DNA of 64,000 nucleotides from Paraburkholderia bryophila (GCF_013409255.1 NZ_JACCAS010000001.1:4340001-4404000); one strand, 5' to 3'; counted from the first letter of the stretch, positions 29,111-38,272 are shown. The notes: generated from the sequence alone by a model not told the origin. A program made the numbers and translations.

Positions 29111-30838
29111 TCACACGGCTACGTCTTGCGCCGCATCGTTCAATGCCGCGTCGAAGAAGCTTGCCTTCGCCTCCGCATTCGCGCGTGCATAGGCACGATT
29201 GACGCCGCTGATCACCGCGCGAATCGATGCGGTCACCAGATTGGCATCGATACCGACGCCGAACGCGCTACCTGCCACCTCCGCGCCGGCCATTTCGGCG
29301 ACGGCCACCGCGCGTGCATCCGCGCCTTGCGTCAACGCGCGTTCTTCATAGTGCTGGATCCGCACCGGTGCGCCGATGGCGTGCATCAGCGCATCCAGCG
29401 GGCCATTGCCTTCGCCGCTCAACACGCGGCGCTCGCCGTTGATCTCGACCGTGAGCTTGATGTGTTCACGTCCGTCGCGCTCGGACAGGTTGTGGCCCAT
29501 GTAATGAATCGGCGCGACGTTCTGGACATACTCTTCCTGGAACAACGCCCAAATTTGCGCGGGCGTGACTTCATGGCCGCTTTCGTCAGTAAAACGCTGC
29601 ACCGCCGAGCTGAAATCCACCTGCAGGCGGCGCGGCAATACCACGCCGTAGCTCTGCTCGAGCAGATATGCAATGCCGCCTTTGCCCGACTGGCTATTCA
29701 CGCGGATCACCGAGTCGTACGTACGGCCGAGATCGCTCGGATCGATCGGCATATACGGCACTTCCCACAACGCGTCCGGCTTCTGTACCGCGAGCCCCTT
29801 CTTGATCGCGTCCTGATGCGAACCGGAGAACGCGGTGAACACCAGATCGCCGACATACGGGTGACGCGGATGCACCGGCAACTGCGTGCATTCTTCCGCC
29901 GTGCGCGCGACTTCGTTGATGTTCGAGAAATCGAGCTCGGGATCGACGCCTTGCGTGTACAGATTCAACGCGAGCGTAACGAGGTCGACATTGCCGGTGC
30001 GTTCGCCATTACCGAACAGGCAGCCTTCGACGCGATCCGCGCCGGCCATGACCGCGAGTTCCGCCGCCGCGACCGCGGTGCCACGGTCGTTATGCGGGTG
30101 AACCGAGACGATCAGCGAATCGCGGCGCGCGAGATTGCGGTGCATCCATTCGATCTGGTCCGCGTAGACGTTCGGCGTGGCCATTTCGACGGTGGCGGGG
30201 AGGTTGACGATCGCCTTGTGGTCCGGCGTCGGTTGCCAGATGTCGAACACGGCGTCGCAGACTTCCTTCGCGAAGTCGAGTTCGGTGCCGCTGAAGACTT
30301 CCGGGCTGTATTGCAGCGTGAAGTGCGTTTCCGGCGATGCATCGGCGAAACGCTTCATCGTGCGTGCGGCCTTTTGCGCGAGTTCCTTCACGCCGCTCTT
30401 CTCGAGACCGAAGACGATCTTGCGGAATTCCGGCGCGGTCGCGTTGTACAGATGGACGATCGCACGCGGTACGCCACGCAAGGATTCGAAGGTGCGTTCG
30501 ATCAGGTCGTCGCGGGCTTGCGTCAACACTTCGATGGTGACGTCGTCCGGAATATGGCCGCCTTCGATCAGCTCGCGCACGAAATTGAAGTCGGTCTGCG
30601 ACGCGGACGGAAACGCGACTTCGATTTCCTTGAAGCCGATCTGTACCAGCGTCTTGAACATGCGCATCTTGCGCTGTGCGTTCATCGGCTCGAACAGCGC
30701 CTGATTGCCGTCGCGCAGGTCGGTGCTCATCCAGATCGGCGCGCGCGTGATGGTGCGCGACGGCCATTGGCGATCCGTCAAGTTGATCGGCTTGAACGAG
30801 CGGTATTTGGTAGCAGGGTTCTTCAACATTTTCATCAT
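29111..30838 (-). CDS. leuA: 2-isopropylmalate synthase (long type)
   Basis: 575 residues. The DRE-TIM metallolyase motif [11 protein letters not shown] is at about 38-48 and the metal HxH at about 243 ([18 protein letters not shown]). A LeuA dimer/allosteric domain lies at the C-terminus, where leucine should bind. It makes 2-isopropylmalate from 2-oxoisovalerate and acetyl-CoA, the first step of leucine synthesis. The start at 30838 is one of three close ATGs (30838, 30835, 30829), none with a strong ribosome site. The gene stands alone, preceded by a leucine-rich leader peptide and a leader of about 200 bases, so leucine-sensing attenuation is likely. Confidence 0.95.
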   Translation of the reverse strand: MMKMLKNPATKYRSFKPINLTDRQWPSRTITRAPIWMSTDLRDGNQALFEPMNAQRKMRMFKTLVQIGFKEIEVAFPSASQTDFNFVRELIEGGHIPDDVTIEVLTQARDDLIERTFESLRGVPRAIVHLYNATAPEFRKIVFGLEKSGVKELAQKAARTMKRFADASPETHFTLQYSPEVFSGTELDFAKEVCDAVFDIWQPTPDHKAIVNLPATVEMATPNVYADQIEWMHRNLARRDSLIVSVHPHNDRGTAVAAAELAVMAGADRVEGCLFGNGERTGNVDLVTLALNLYTQGVDPELDFSNINEVARTAEECTQLPVHPRHPYVGDLVFTAFSGSHQDAIKKGLAVQKPDALWEVPYMPIDPSDLGRTYDSVIRVNSQSGKGGIAYLLEQSYGVVLPRRLQVDFSSAVQRFTDESGHEVTPAQIWALFQEEYVQNVAPIHYMGHNLSERDGREHIKLTVEINGERRVLSGEGNGPLDALMHAIGAPVRIQHYEERALTQGADARAVAVAEMAGAEVAGSAFGVGIDANLVTASIRAVISGVNRAYARANAEAKASFFDAALNDAAQDVAV

Positions 30839-30961
30839 CCGAGGGTGAGACCAGATAGCTGGGAATCGACCGGACGACGAACAGATGCAACAACGCGCCG
30901 GTCGGAAACCGGGGCTGGGTCAGTTACTGGGGAATTGAGCGGTGCTTCGGGTGTAGCAGAT

Positions 30962-31042
30962 TCAGATGGAAGCGCGCAGCAGCAGACCTAGCCCGGTAGA
31001 GGGGGCTAGTAGTAGCGATAGGATGGTCTGGGCGCGGTACAT
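30962..31042 (-). CDS. leuL: leu leader peptide (leucine attenuation peptide upstream of leuA)
   Basis: A 26-codon frame from the ATG at 31042 to TGA at 30964-30962. Eight of 26 residues are Leu: one at 8, a block SLLLA at 9-13, one at 18 and LLL at 20-22. Five are the codon CTA, which is rare in this GC-rich genome. The peptide starts MYRAQTI and ends RASI. An inverted repeat CTAGCCC/GGGCTAG (31009-31003 and 30994-30988) lies between the two Leu blocks, and AGCCC at 30916-30912 could compete for its second arm; a CCGGT/ACCGG hairpin is adjacent (30898-30912). No T-run terminator is visible, so control may be translational or Rho-linked. The ATG lies about 2 bases from the predicted transcript start, suggesting leaderless translation. 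Confidence 0.8.
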   Translation of the reverse strand: MYRAQTILSLLLAPSTGLGLLLRASI

Positions 31043-31050
31043 AGTGCGCA

Positions 31051-31079
31051 ATAGGAACATATTATTGGGATGGCGTCAA
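31051..31079 (-). promoter_or_regulatory. leuA leader promoter, extended -10 type
   Basis: Minus strand: TTGACG (31079-31074), a 17-base spacer ending in TGT, and TCCTAT (31056-31051). The TGn just before the -10 compensates for a weak -10. Predicted start at about 31044, two bases before the leader-peptide ATG. It lies in the 99-base gap after the methyltransferase gene. Confidence 0.55.
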
Positions 31080-31141
31080 GCGCCATCCCGCCTGCGGCTC
31101 GTGTGGACGCCGCTGCGGACGCCCTTGCTGGCGCCGCGGAT

Positions 31142-32053
31142 TTATTGCGCCGGTTTTACGAAGCGCAAGGTCATGCGGTCCGATTCGCCGATGGCCGCGT
31201 ATTTTGCCCGGTCGACATCGCCGCCCTCGTAGGTGGGTGGCAGCGACCAGACGCCGTGCGGATAGTCTTTCGTGTCGCGCGGATTGCTGTTCACTTCGCT
31301 GCGGCCGATCAACTGGAAGCCGGCCGCGCGCGCGTGTTCGATCACGTAGTCTTCGGTCACGTAGCCGCTATCGATGGTTTGTTGCAGCGAGGTGCCGGGC
31401 GCCGCGCGATGTTCTTCGACGCCGAGTATTCCGCCGGGTTTGAGCGCGGCGTAAAACGCGCGCAGGTTGACGTCGATCTGGCCGTCCTTGATCCAGTTGT
31501 GGATGTTGCGGAAGGTCAGCACGCGGTCGAAGCGAGCGTCCGCCGGAATGCCGGTGAACTCGCCGGCCTTCAGCTTGCCGACCACCACGTTGCCGTACAC
31601 GGCGGGCGCGGCGGCGAATTTGCGCGCGAACGCGGCCCGGTTGGCTTGCGTTTCCGCCGATGGCACGGCTTGCGGGCCGTCGTATTCGGCCTCGTAGAGC
31701 TTGCCTTGGCCGCGTAGGTACGGCGCGAGGATTTCCGTGTACCAGCCGCCACCGGGCGCGATCTCCAGCACGGTTTGCGACGGCGTCAGTTCGAAGAACT
31801 GCAAGGTTTCTTGCGGATGACGGTAGAGGTCGCGCTGGCGAGCTTTGTCGCCGCGTTGCGGGCCGGCCACTGCGGCTTGCAGTTGCGCCGCGTTGGCTGG
31901 GGTGGCGGCCGGGTTCGATGCGGATGACGTTGCCGATGACGTCGACGTGGTCGGGCCGGCGCATGCCGCCATGAGCAGCGCGGCGCTGAGTGCCGCGAGC
32001 GTGCCAGACAGCGCGCGGGCTTTCGGATTGGGGTTGGCGTTCATGAGATCCAT
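31142..32053 (-). CDS. Lipoprotein-type SAM-dependent methyltransferase
   Basis: 303 residues. The N-terminus is a lipoprotein signal ending LLMAAC (C31), then a Thr/Ser/Ala linker of about 30 residues. The body is a predicted methyltransferase with motif I VLEIAPGGGWYTEIL (95-109) and FRNIHNWIKDGQ later, matching the COG4798 group of exported, methyltransferase-like proteins. How it would obtain S-adenosylmethionine outside the cytoplasm is unclear, so the activity is uncertain. ATG at 32044 (MNANPN) is an equally possible start. Confidence 0.8.
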   Translation of the reverse strand: MDLMNANPNPKARALSGTLAALSAALLMAACAGPTTSTSSATSSASNPAATPANAAQLQAAVAGPQRGDKARQRDLYRHPQETLQFFELTPSQTVLEIAPGGGWYTEILAPYLRGQGKLYEAEYDGPQAVPSAETQANRAAFARKFAAAPAVYGNVVVGKLKAGEFTGIPADARFDRVLTFRNIHNWIKDGQIDVNLRAFYAALKPGGILGVEEHRAAPGTSLQQTIDSGYVTEDYVIEHARAAGFQLIGRSEVNSNPRDTKDYPHGVWSLPPTYEGGDVDRAKYAAIGESDRMTLRFVKPAQ

Positions 32054-32260
32054 TATCGGGGCGTTCGCGCTGCGGGGAAATCGGCAATCGGAATAAAGAT
32101 AGGCGCTTGCGGAATTTAGCGCTGGTGAAGTTACCGAATCCGAACCGGACAGCGGCGCGTATAAATAAAGGGATCAGCGTTGGCCGCGCGCTGGATTGCC
32201 GGATAGCTGGATCGGATACCGCGGACAGGATCAATTCTTTTCACTTTGCCGGAGGCAGCC

Positions 32261-32602
32261 ATGAAACGAACGTCGAGGACATTGAAGGCAGTACGGATCT
32301 TGCTGTGCGCCGCTGCGTGCGGGATCGCTGCGCAGGCGGGCGCTCAGGGCCTGAGCGTGCAGGACGACGTCAACGCGCCACAAAACGGCTTGCGTCTGAT
32401 GCCGAACGCCGCGCGCGGCAGCGAATACCCGACGCACGGCAACCAGCAGGCCGGCGAGATGAACCTGAATCCGACCGACCCACGCGCGCAACTGGTCAAC
32501 GGCTTGCCGAACAACACGAATGCGGGCGGCTACGGTTCGCCGCTCGCGGGCGTGCGCACGTATGTCCAGCCGACGGCCATGCCGTCGATGCCGGCCAATT
32601 GA
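32261..32602 (+). CDS. Small secreted protein, function unknown
   Basis: 113 residues from the ATG at 32261 with GGAGG before it. A signal peptide ends at AAQAGAQ (about residue 29). The mature part is Asn/Pro/Gly-rich and hydrophilic (PTHGNQQAGEMNLNPTDPRA), with no domain that I recognise. It is divergent from the methyltransferase and convergent with the CadD-like transporter. Probably periplasmic. Confidence 0.7.
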   Translation: MKRTSRTLKAVRILLCAAACGIAAQAGAQGLSVQDDVNAPQNGLRLMPNAARGSEYPTHGNQQAGEMNLNPTDPRAQLVNGLPNNTNAGGYGSPLAGVRTYVQPTAMPSMPAN

Positions 32603-32698
32603 GGGTTCAGATGGAGAACGGCCGTGCCGCATCGCGCGCTGGAGCGCAGCGCATCTCCGCACGGGCCCGTTTGCCGACTCATTGAAGCTTTGCGCCTG

Positions 32699-33340
32699 TT
32701 AGAGGCCGAATACGATCCGCAGCGTGTCGTTCTGCACGATCACGGACACGCCGATCACCAGCAGGATCAGCGGCAGCAGTGCCGTGCCGTAACGCCGGAT
32801 CGGCGCGCCGAGTAACGGATGTTCGACGAGCCACACCGCTCCGACGCACCACAGCCCGATCATCACGATAAACACCAGCGAGATGAACATGCCGTCAGCA
32901 TACGAATGGCTGGCGTACAACGGCACGTAGACGGCGATGTTGTCCGAACCGTTGGCGACCGCCACGCAGGCGACCGTCCACCAGGATGAGCCACCGCGCA
33001 CCGTGGCGGGCGGTGCGGATGCGCTTGCCGGGTTGGCGCTGGGCGGGCTCGCCGGAGTGGTTGGCGCAGTATTGCCCGGCCCAAACCGTTCCCATGCCTT
33101 GGCGAGCCCGACGCCGATCGGCAGGATGCCGAGCAGACCGACGTAACCGGTGGGCAAGCGCGTCAGCAGTGCCGCCAGCAGAATCGCCGCCACGATCAAG
33201 GCGAGCGAGCCGGCAAATTGCCCCACGATCACGCGACGCCGCTCACGTCCCGCTTCCGCGAGAAAGGCGAGCAACACGAACAGATTGTCGATGTTGGTGG
33301 CGGCGTAAGCCGCAATGGCGAGCAGGGCAAGGCTAAGCAT
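32699..33340 (-). CDS. CadD/LysE-fold cadmium resistance-type transporter
   Basis: 213 residues from the ATG at 33340; the frame opens at 33445 but the added 35 residues are Arg-rich and unlike a membrane protein. Six hydrophobic segments. AATNIDNLFVLLAFLAEA at the N-terminus and VANGSDNIAVYVPLYASHSY after the central loop are the duplicated NxDN motifs of the cadmium-resistance transporter family. A Pro/Ala-rich cytoplasmic loop (about 100-125) splits the halves. Probable efflux of divalent cations; the true substrate cannot be told. No clear ribosome site. Confidence 0.82.
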   Translation of the reverse strand: MLSLALLAIAAYAATNIDNLFVLLAFLAEAGRERRRVIVGQFAGSLALIVAAILLAALLTRLPTGYVGLLGILPIGVGLAKAWERFGPGNTAPTTPASPPSANPASASAPPATVRGGSSWWTVACVAVANGSDNIAVYVPLYASHSYADGMFISLVFIVMIGLWCVGAVWLVEHPLLGAPIRRYGTALLPLILLVIGVSVIVQNDTLRIVFGL

Positions 33341-33607
33341 GCGGGAAAGCCGGTCGATACGGGGTGAGGAAACCGGCCTGCGTCCCGTGAAGGACGCAGG
33401 CGGGAAAGAAAGCCGCGCGTCGCAACAGCGGCGGCCGGTCAACACGATGCCGATACGCGCCTACGAGGTCAAGGTTTTGAGGTGTCGCATACCGTTTTGC
33501 GCGAGGTTCACTTCTCCCGGACCGCGTGTCACACAGACAGTAGCGGCCGGCGTCGAGTGTCCGCCCCGTAAGCTACAATTGCCGACGGCTTGAAAAACGG
33601 AACATCA

Positions 33608-34195
33608 ATGAAGATTCGGATTCTCTCCCTCGTCTGCGTCACGACCGCTGCCACTTTGCTGGCCGGCTGTGCCGTCTATAAGAACCCGAGCGCATGCGAG
33701 CAGTTGATGCGAAGCAAGCTGGCCGAAACCTCCACGGATAAGCTGAAGATCGATCACGCAGGCGCGGCAATCGACGGTACACGCGTGGTGGTCGAAGGGT
33801 CGATCGAACATGTGATGACGGCGTCGGAAGTGGCGGCCGCTACGCCGCCTGTCGTGCCGAAGGCGGTTGCGCCGGTTGCGGCTTCAGCGGGGCAGATGGC
33901 GCAGATGGCATCTGCGGCTTCGGGCGTGCAAGCGGTGTCGACGGCTTCGGCCGGATTGTCGGCTTCGACTCCTGTCGCGGCGGCAAATGCCTCCGGCGCA
34001 TCGGAAACAGCGCCGGCAGCCGTGGCCGCAGCAGCCTCGAACGCCGACGCGCTTTCGCTCAAAAACGCCAAGCCGAAGAAGACGACAACGGCCGCCGCTG
34101 CCGAGTGCACATTCCATGGCGAGACGCTGGGTGTGTTCACCTGGCTGGCGCCTGCCAAGCTTGCCACGCCGCCTGCCGAAGCCGCCGAGGAGTAA
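33608..34195 (+). CDS. Lipoprotein with Ala/Ser-rich middle, function unknown
   Basis: 195 residues from the ATG at 33608. The signal ends LLAGC (Cys about 20), with mature sequence AVYKNPSACEQLMRSKLAETSTDKLKIDHAGAAIDGTRVVVEGSIEH. A long Ala/Ser/Val low-complexity stretch (about 80-165) separates this from a short C-terminal block with a second Cys (ECTFHGETLGVFTWLAP). A -10-like TACAAT at 33574-33579 lies just upstream. The paired ends suggest one small domain interrupted by a variable linker. No function assigned. Confidence 0.72.
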   Translation: MKIRILSLVCVTTAATLLAGCAVYKNPSACEQLMRSKLAETSTDKLKIDHAGAAIDGTRVVVEGSIEHVMTASEVAAATPPVVPKAVAPVAASAGQMAQMASAASGVQAVSTASAGLSASTPVAAANASGASETAPAAVAAAASNADALSLKNAKPKKTTTAAAAECTFHGETLGVFTWLAPAKLATPPAEAAEE

Positions 34196-34353
34196 ATCTC
34201 TCCGGTGCGTTGGCGTGTCGTGACACTGGCGAGCGTGCCATCAGCCGGTGTCTCGGCCGAGCCGCCTCAGGATCGAGCCCGAGCCTCAGCCTCGATCCTC
34301 TAGCCAAACCGCAAATTCTCAACCAACGCTAAGCCCAAACAACTGAACCACCC

Positions 34354-36252
34354 TCAAGCCATCGCCTCCGCGCGATGGCTTTTCTTTTCCCGCATCAGTT
34401 TCCGCACACACTCGCTAAACGCCTGCGGCCGTCCCTCGAAGCAACGCTCCACCGCCCGCGTATCGATCAACTGCTGCCGCAACAACTCGCGTTCGTCGCG
34501 CGAGTCGATCATCCGAACTGCGGCGGCGATGTAATCCTCGACGCTGTCAGCCGTGGTCCATGACGGCATGCCTACCCGCTCGAACAGCGCGCCGTCGATC
34601 CGCTCGAACACCTCCGCACCGCGTTTGCAGACACCCGGCAAACCCAGCGTGAGCGCGTCGACGATGCCATTGGTGTTGCCGAACGGAAACGGGCTGAGAA
34701 ACAGATCGGCGCGATTGACGCGCGCCAGATAGCTCGCGTAATCGTGAAAACCATGCACGACGGCGCGCGGCAGCGCCCGGCCGATCACGTCGCGGATTCG
34801 ATCCAGTGGCAAACCTGCGGGCACGCCGCTCATGAAATGAAACTCGACCGGCGTCGCGGCGCGCGCGCCGATCTCGCGGCAAGCGTCGAGAAAGCCGGGA
34901 TTCAGCTTCATCGCGCTGGCCGTGACGACGACCTCCAAAGTCTCGCGCGACGGCGGAATCCGCGCGACGATTTCCGGCAGCGACACCGAAGGGCGATACG
35001 GCTGGCCGTCCTTCGGCAGCTTCATCAGGCGCTCGCTAAAGCAGGCGGGGTCGCCGACGTAATCTTCTTCGACACTCACATAGTCGATCTTGTCGGAGTG
35101 CGTGGTGGCCGGGTGGCCCAGGCCGGCGATCTGCAGCGGCGCGACGCGCAGATTCGACATGAACACGCTCAGCACAAACATGCCCACGCTCGGCATATAC
35201 AACACGTCCGCCTTTTCGGCCTCGGCAAAGTCGCGAATCGTCTTCAGGCATTCGCCGATGTATTCCGGCTGCTCCAGTTCAATGAAACGATCGAACACCG
35301 CGCGCCCGATGTCGTCGATCGCGTAACCGAAACCGAAGCCGACCACCTCGAAATGTTCGCGCGCCGCTTCCAGCGTACGCGAGTGCGTGCGGTAGATCGA
35401 ATGAGCGCCGCCGAACCACTCCAGCACGACCAGCATCAACGGTTTCCTGCCGCTCCGCGTACGGTTTTTCGCCGAGGCTGAAGCCCGTGCCGGTTTTGCC
35501 GCCTCCGCCTCCGCCGGCAGGTCCGTCAGTCCCAGTTGAGCCAGTTTGCGGCGCACCAGTACGTTGATGTCCCGCTTGATCTCATGCCGCCGTGGCGAGT
35601 CCGCGTAGCTGCAGAACATGTAGGCGTTATGCAGTAGGGCGGTGGGCAAGTCGTCGAGGTCGTCGATCTGCCGCAGCTTGCCGGGCAGCCATTCGATCAG
35701 CGCTTCGCGTTTGACATGCGCGCTCGGCGAGCCCTTGAAAGTCGGCGCCAGCAGCACGAGTGCGAGACTGGCCGCGAGGGTTTTGTCGTAAGCCCACAGC
35801 GCGGCGAAGTCGATCTCCAGTTCGGACTCGGTCGAATAGAGCACGCACAGTTTCTCGACGAAGCCGTCGCCGGTAAGAAACTGCGTGTTTTCCGGGCCAC
35901 GTGGGTTCAGGTGACGGCTTACCGGATCGGCGTTGCCGAACGGGGTGGTGGAGAACACCAGGCCGAGCCATTCGTGCAGCGTCAGAAACAATCTGAAGCA
36001 CTCGGCGGGCAACTTGAAATCCGGGTCGACGAACAGCGCGGACGACGCGCTCGCGAGACGGCTGCAGAAGCGTTGGCGCTGCTCGCTGGGCGTGAGGTCG
36101 AACATGCCCGACGCCACGAAGCTGTGGTCCAGCTTGCCGCGCTTCTGCTGCAAAAGCGCCAGCGCGGCGACGAGTTGGATCGACGCCTTGACATGCTGAC
36201 GCGTGTAGACGAGTTGCTCGAAGTGGTCGAGCGAAAAGGTGGCTTCTTCCAT
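34354..36252 (-). CDS. HMW1C/NGT-type cytoplasmic N-glycosyltransferase (GT41)
   Basis: 632 residues, the size of Actinobacillus NGT and Haemophilus HMW1C. The signature GLGHPATTHSDKIDYVSVEEDYVGDPACFSE (about 377-406) and the nucleotide-sugar block FPFGNTNGIVDALTLGLPGVCKRG (about 518-541) are highly characteristic. The N-terminal half is the all-alpha domain and residues about 250-270 are a basic Ala/Lys linker. Family enzymes add glucose from UDP-glucose to Asn in NxS/T sequons of cytoplasmic polypeptides, usually adhesins before secretion. No adhesin or two-partner secretion gene lies nearby, so the target must be elsewhere. No signal peptide. Confidence 0.85.
   Translation of the reverse strand: MEEATFSLDHFEQLVYTRQHVKASIQLVAALALLQQKRGKLDHSFVASGMFDLTPSEQRQRFCSRLASASSALFVDPDFKLPAECFRLFLTLHEWLGLVFSTTPFGNADPVSRHLNPRGPENTQFLTGDGFVEKLCVLYSTESELEIDFAALWAYDKTLAASLALVLLAPTFKGSPSAHVKREALIEWLPGKLRQIDDLDDLPTALLHNAYMFCSYADSPRRHEIKRDINVLVRRKLAQLGLTDLPAEAEAAKPARASASAKNRTRSGRKPLMLVVLEWFGGAHSIYRTHSRTLEAAREHFEVVGFGFGYAIDDIGRAVFDRFIELEQPEYIGECLKTIRDFAEAEKADVLYMPSVGMFVLSVFMSNLRVAPLQIAGLGHPATTHSDKIDYVSVEEDYVGDPACFSERLMKLPKDGQPYRPSVSLPEIVARIPPSRETLEVVVTASAMKLNPGFLDACREIGARAATPVEFHFMSGVPAGLPLDRIRDVIGRALPRAVVHGFHDYASYLARVNRADLFLSPFPFGNTNGIVDALTLGLPGVCKRGAEVFERIDGALFERVGMPSWTTADSVEDYIAAAVRMIDSRDERELLRQQLIDTRAVERCFEGRPQAFSECVRKLMREKKSHRAEAMA
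34355..34387 (+). terminator. Terminator for the lipoprotein gene, inside the end of the convergent CDS
   Basis: AAGCCATCG (34355-34363) pairs with CGATGGCTT (34372-34380) around an 8-base loop, then TTCTTTT. It overlaps the last codons of the glycosyltransferase gene, whose C-terminus is thereby constrained. Confidence 0.75.
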
Positions 36253-36433
36253 CGGGCTAATTTCTCGAAGTACGCATGACTAACTAAATCGAAGCGACGT
36301 TAGTCGAAGCCGAGGATTATCGCAGCCGACAAATATCAAATTGACCTGTCCCACGGATTCGAGAAGTTTCCGCATCTGAAAGCGCCGTCTCGATGCCGCG
36401 CGTAAGGCGAATCTGTCAGAACCGCCCCCAGGT

Positions 36434-37696
36434 TCAGAAAGCGTAATAAGGCCCCGGTCCCGCCGACGTCACGCGTGCCGAGATGGCGGTGTAGACACGT
36501 CGTCCGAAGAAGAACGGCAGGCCCCAGCCGAAGCCGCTGCCGGCCACGCCGGCCAGGTTGTCGAAAGCGTTGTTCGCCGAGGCGAACAGCACGTTTGAAT
36601 TGCCGATTTCGAACGACACCGGGTTCGACGCGCCGTTCGTGCCGGAAATCGCGGCGCTGGCGGCCTGCGTTGCGCTAGGGCAATACCAGAAGCCACACTG
36701 CGGCAATTGCGTATTGCTGAAGAAGAGCCCGTTCGAGCCGCTGTCGATATAGCTTTGAGAGTACGTTTGTCCGGCGCTCGTGGTGACCACGAAGCCGGTC
36801 TGCGAATCGGCTTTGACGACGCTCGCGCCGCCGAGCGTGTTGTTCGCCTGGGTGTCGATCCCGAAGATCAGCGAGCCGGCGACGTTGGCCGCACCGCTGT
36901 CGGCGATGGCCGGCAGGTCGATCACGACGCCGTTGTTGTCGAGCGCGAAGCGGCTGACCGGGTTGGTCACCTGCTGAGCGAGGGCCTGAGCGCTCGCTAC
37001 GCAGGCGCCGTTCGCGTCGCAACTGTAGTACCAGCGCGGCAAGGCGGCATTGACGCAGGCGGCGCCGCAGTCGGCCGCGAACAGGCCGACGCCGAGAATG
37101 CCGTTGGAGCGCAGGCTCGCGACCGTCAGCATGGCCGGGCCGGAGGCGGCGCAGTCGGTGGGGACGGTCGGCGCCGCCGGGTCGGAGATCAACTGGATCG
37201 GGATCGACGCGGCTAGCTGGCCGGCCATGCGCACGTCCGCGCTGCGCACCGCGCCCCACGCGTAGCCGCCGCCGAACACCGCGCACTCGCCGGCAATGCC
37301 GTCGCCCGATGCGATCGCCGCGAGCAGGAGGCTCGCCGGCAGCGCCGAGGCCAGAATCCGCAAGCCGTGCGAGCCGGTGTCGACCTGAATATTGTCGACG
37401 GTCGCGCAGTTGTCGGTGCCGGGCTGGCAGACGGTGACGCTCGTCGTCAGCATGTTGCGCGTCAGGCCCGGCGCGGTGGTGACGGCGATCGGCTGGACGT
37501 TGGGAAGGGTCGATTGCGGCACCGACGTGCTGGCGGCGGGCGTGGACGCGCTGGCCGGTGCGCTGGCGCCGAGCGGGGCAACTGCGCCCGTTTGGGTGGC
37601 GCTGGTCGGCGTGCTGCTGCCGCCACCTCCGCCGCCGCAACCCGCGAGCGCGGCGGAAACGAGGACCAGCGTGAGCAAAGAGAGGGACGGGGTCAT
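36434..37696 (-). CDS. DUF3443 lipoprotein
   Basis: 420 residues from the ATG at 37696 with GGAGA upstream; an extension to 37801 is Lys/Pro-rich, without a ribosome site. The lipoprotein signal ends ALAGC and is followed by six Gly and a Ser/Thr linker. The body has VDTGSHGLRI (a retropepsin-like DTG triad) and, later, YIDSGSNGLFF. Paired DTGS and DSGS motifs hint at a pepsin-like two-lobed fold, but DUF3443 has no known activity to my knowledge. It follows the DUF2844 gene on the same strand. Confidence 0.83.
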   Translation of the reverse strand: MTPSLSLLTLVLVSAALAGCGGGGGGSSTPTSATQTGAVAPLGASAPASASTPAASTSVPQSTLPNVQPIAVTTAPGLTRNMLTTSVTVCQPGTDNCATVDNIQVDTGSHGLRILASALPASLLLAAIASGDGIAGECAVFGGGYAWGAVRSADVRMAGQLAASIPIQLISDPAAPTVPTDCAASGPAMLTVASLRSNGILGVGLFAADCGAACVNAALPRWYYSCDANGACVASAQALAQQVTNPVSRFALDNNGVVIDLPAIADSGAANVAGSLIFGIDTQANNTLGGASVVKADSQTGFVVTTSAGQTYSQSYIDSGSNGLFFSNTQLPQCGFWYCPSATQAASAAISGTNGASNPVSFEIGNSNVLFASANNAFDNLAGVAGSGFGWGLPFFFGRRVYTAISARVTSAGPGPYYAF

Positions 37697-37807
37697 GGTG
37701 CGAGAGGTCTCCGGCGCGTTGTTTTTTGTGAGTGCTGGCTTGGGGCTTCGGGCTTGGGGCTTGGGGCTTGATGCACGGCGGGCGGACACATCGCCCGCCA
37801 CCGTCCA

Positions 37808-38272
37808 TTACCGAAAGTCATCCGCCGCGACGCCGGCCGGCAATGCCGATGGCAGCCACGCCCGTCCCACATAGCCGCGCATGGGACCGCCGGACTCCAC
37901 GATCACGTCCGGGCGGACCACGCGCGACGCGTGCAGATTGCCGCTCGCCGTCGACGCGGCGGCGCCGCTGCGGTACGACGCCGCGTACGGCCCCAGCAGC
38001 GCCTGCAGATCCGGCATGGTCGGGCCTTGCCACGCATAGGCGACGATCCGCCCGGTGCTGGTGGCGTACTCGTTGACGGTCGTCGTGCCGGCATCGGTCA
38101 GCGTGCGCAGGCGCAGCGCGCCGTTCAGCAGGGTTTGCGGCATGGCGCCGGTCGAATCGGCCTGGAGCGGCATCGCGCCGCCCAATTCGGCGTGCGCAGG
38201 GACATTCGCGCAGAGGAGGGGAAAAGCCAGCGCCGAGACGGTCAGGGCCTGACAAACACGCGTTTTTTGCAT
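37808..38272 (-). CDS. DUF2844 periplasmic protein
   Basis: 154 residues from the ATG at 38272; a TTG ten codons earlier is the only longer alternative. The signal peptide ends VPAHA (about residue 28), giving mature ELGGAMPLQ. The body contains NEYATSTGRIVAYAWQGPTMPDLQALLGPYAASY, typical of DUF2844. It lies 111 bases upstream of the DUF3443 gene on the same strand, a pairing common in Burkholderiales, which suggests one exported or envelope complex of unknown role. Confidence 0.83.
   Translation of the reverse strand: MQKTRVCQALTVSALAFPLLCANVPAHAELGGAMPLQADSTGAMPQTLLNGALRLRTLTDAGTTTVNEYATSTGRIVAYAWQGPTMPDLQALLGPYAASYRSGAAASTASGNLHASRVVRPDVIVESGGPMRGYVGRAWLPSALPAGVAADDFR

Noticed and set aside
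29126..30991. 621-codon open frame on the plus strand over leuA
   Set aside because: Antisense to a clearly conserved gene; Arg/His/Asp-rich composition typical of antisense frames in GC-rich DNA, no domain.
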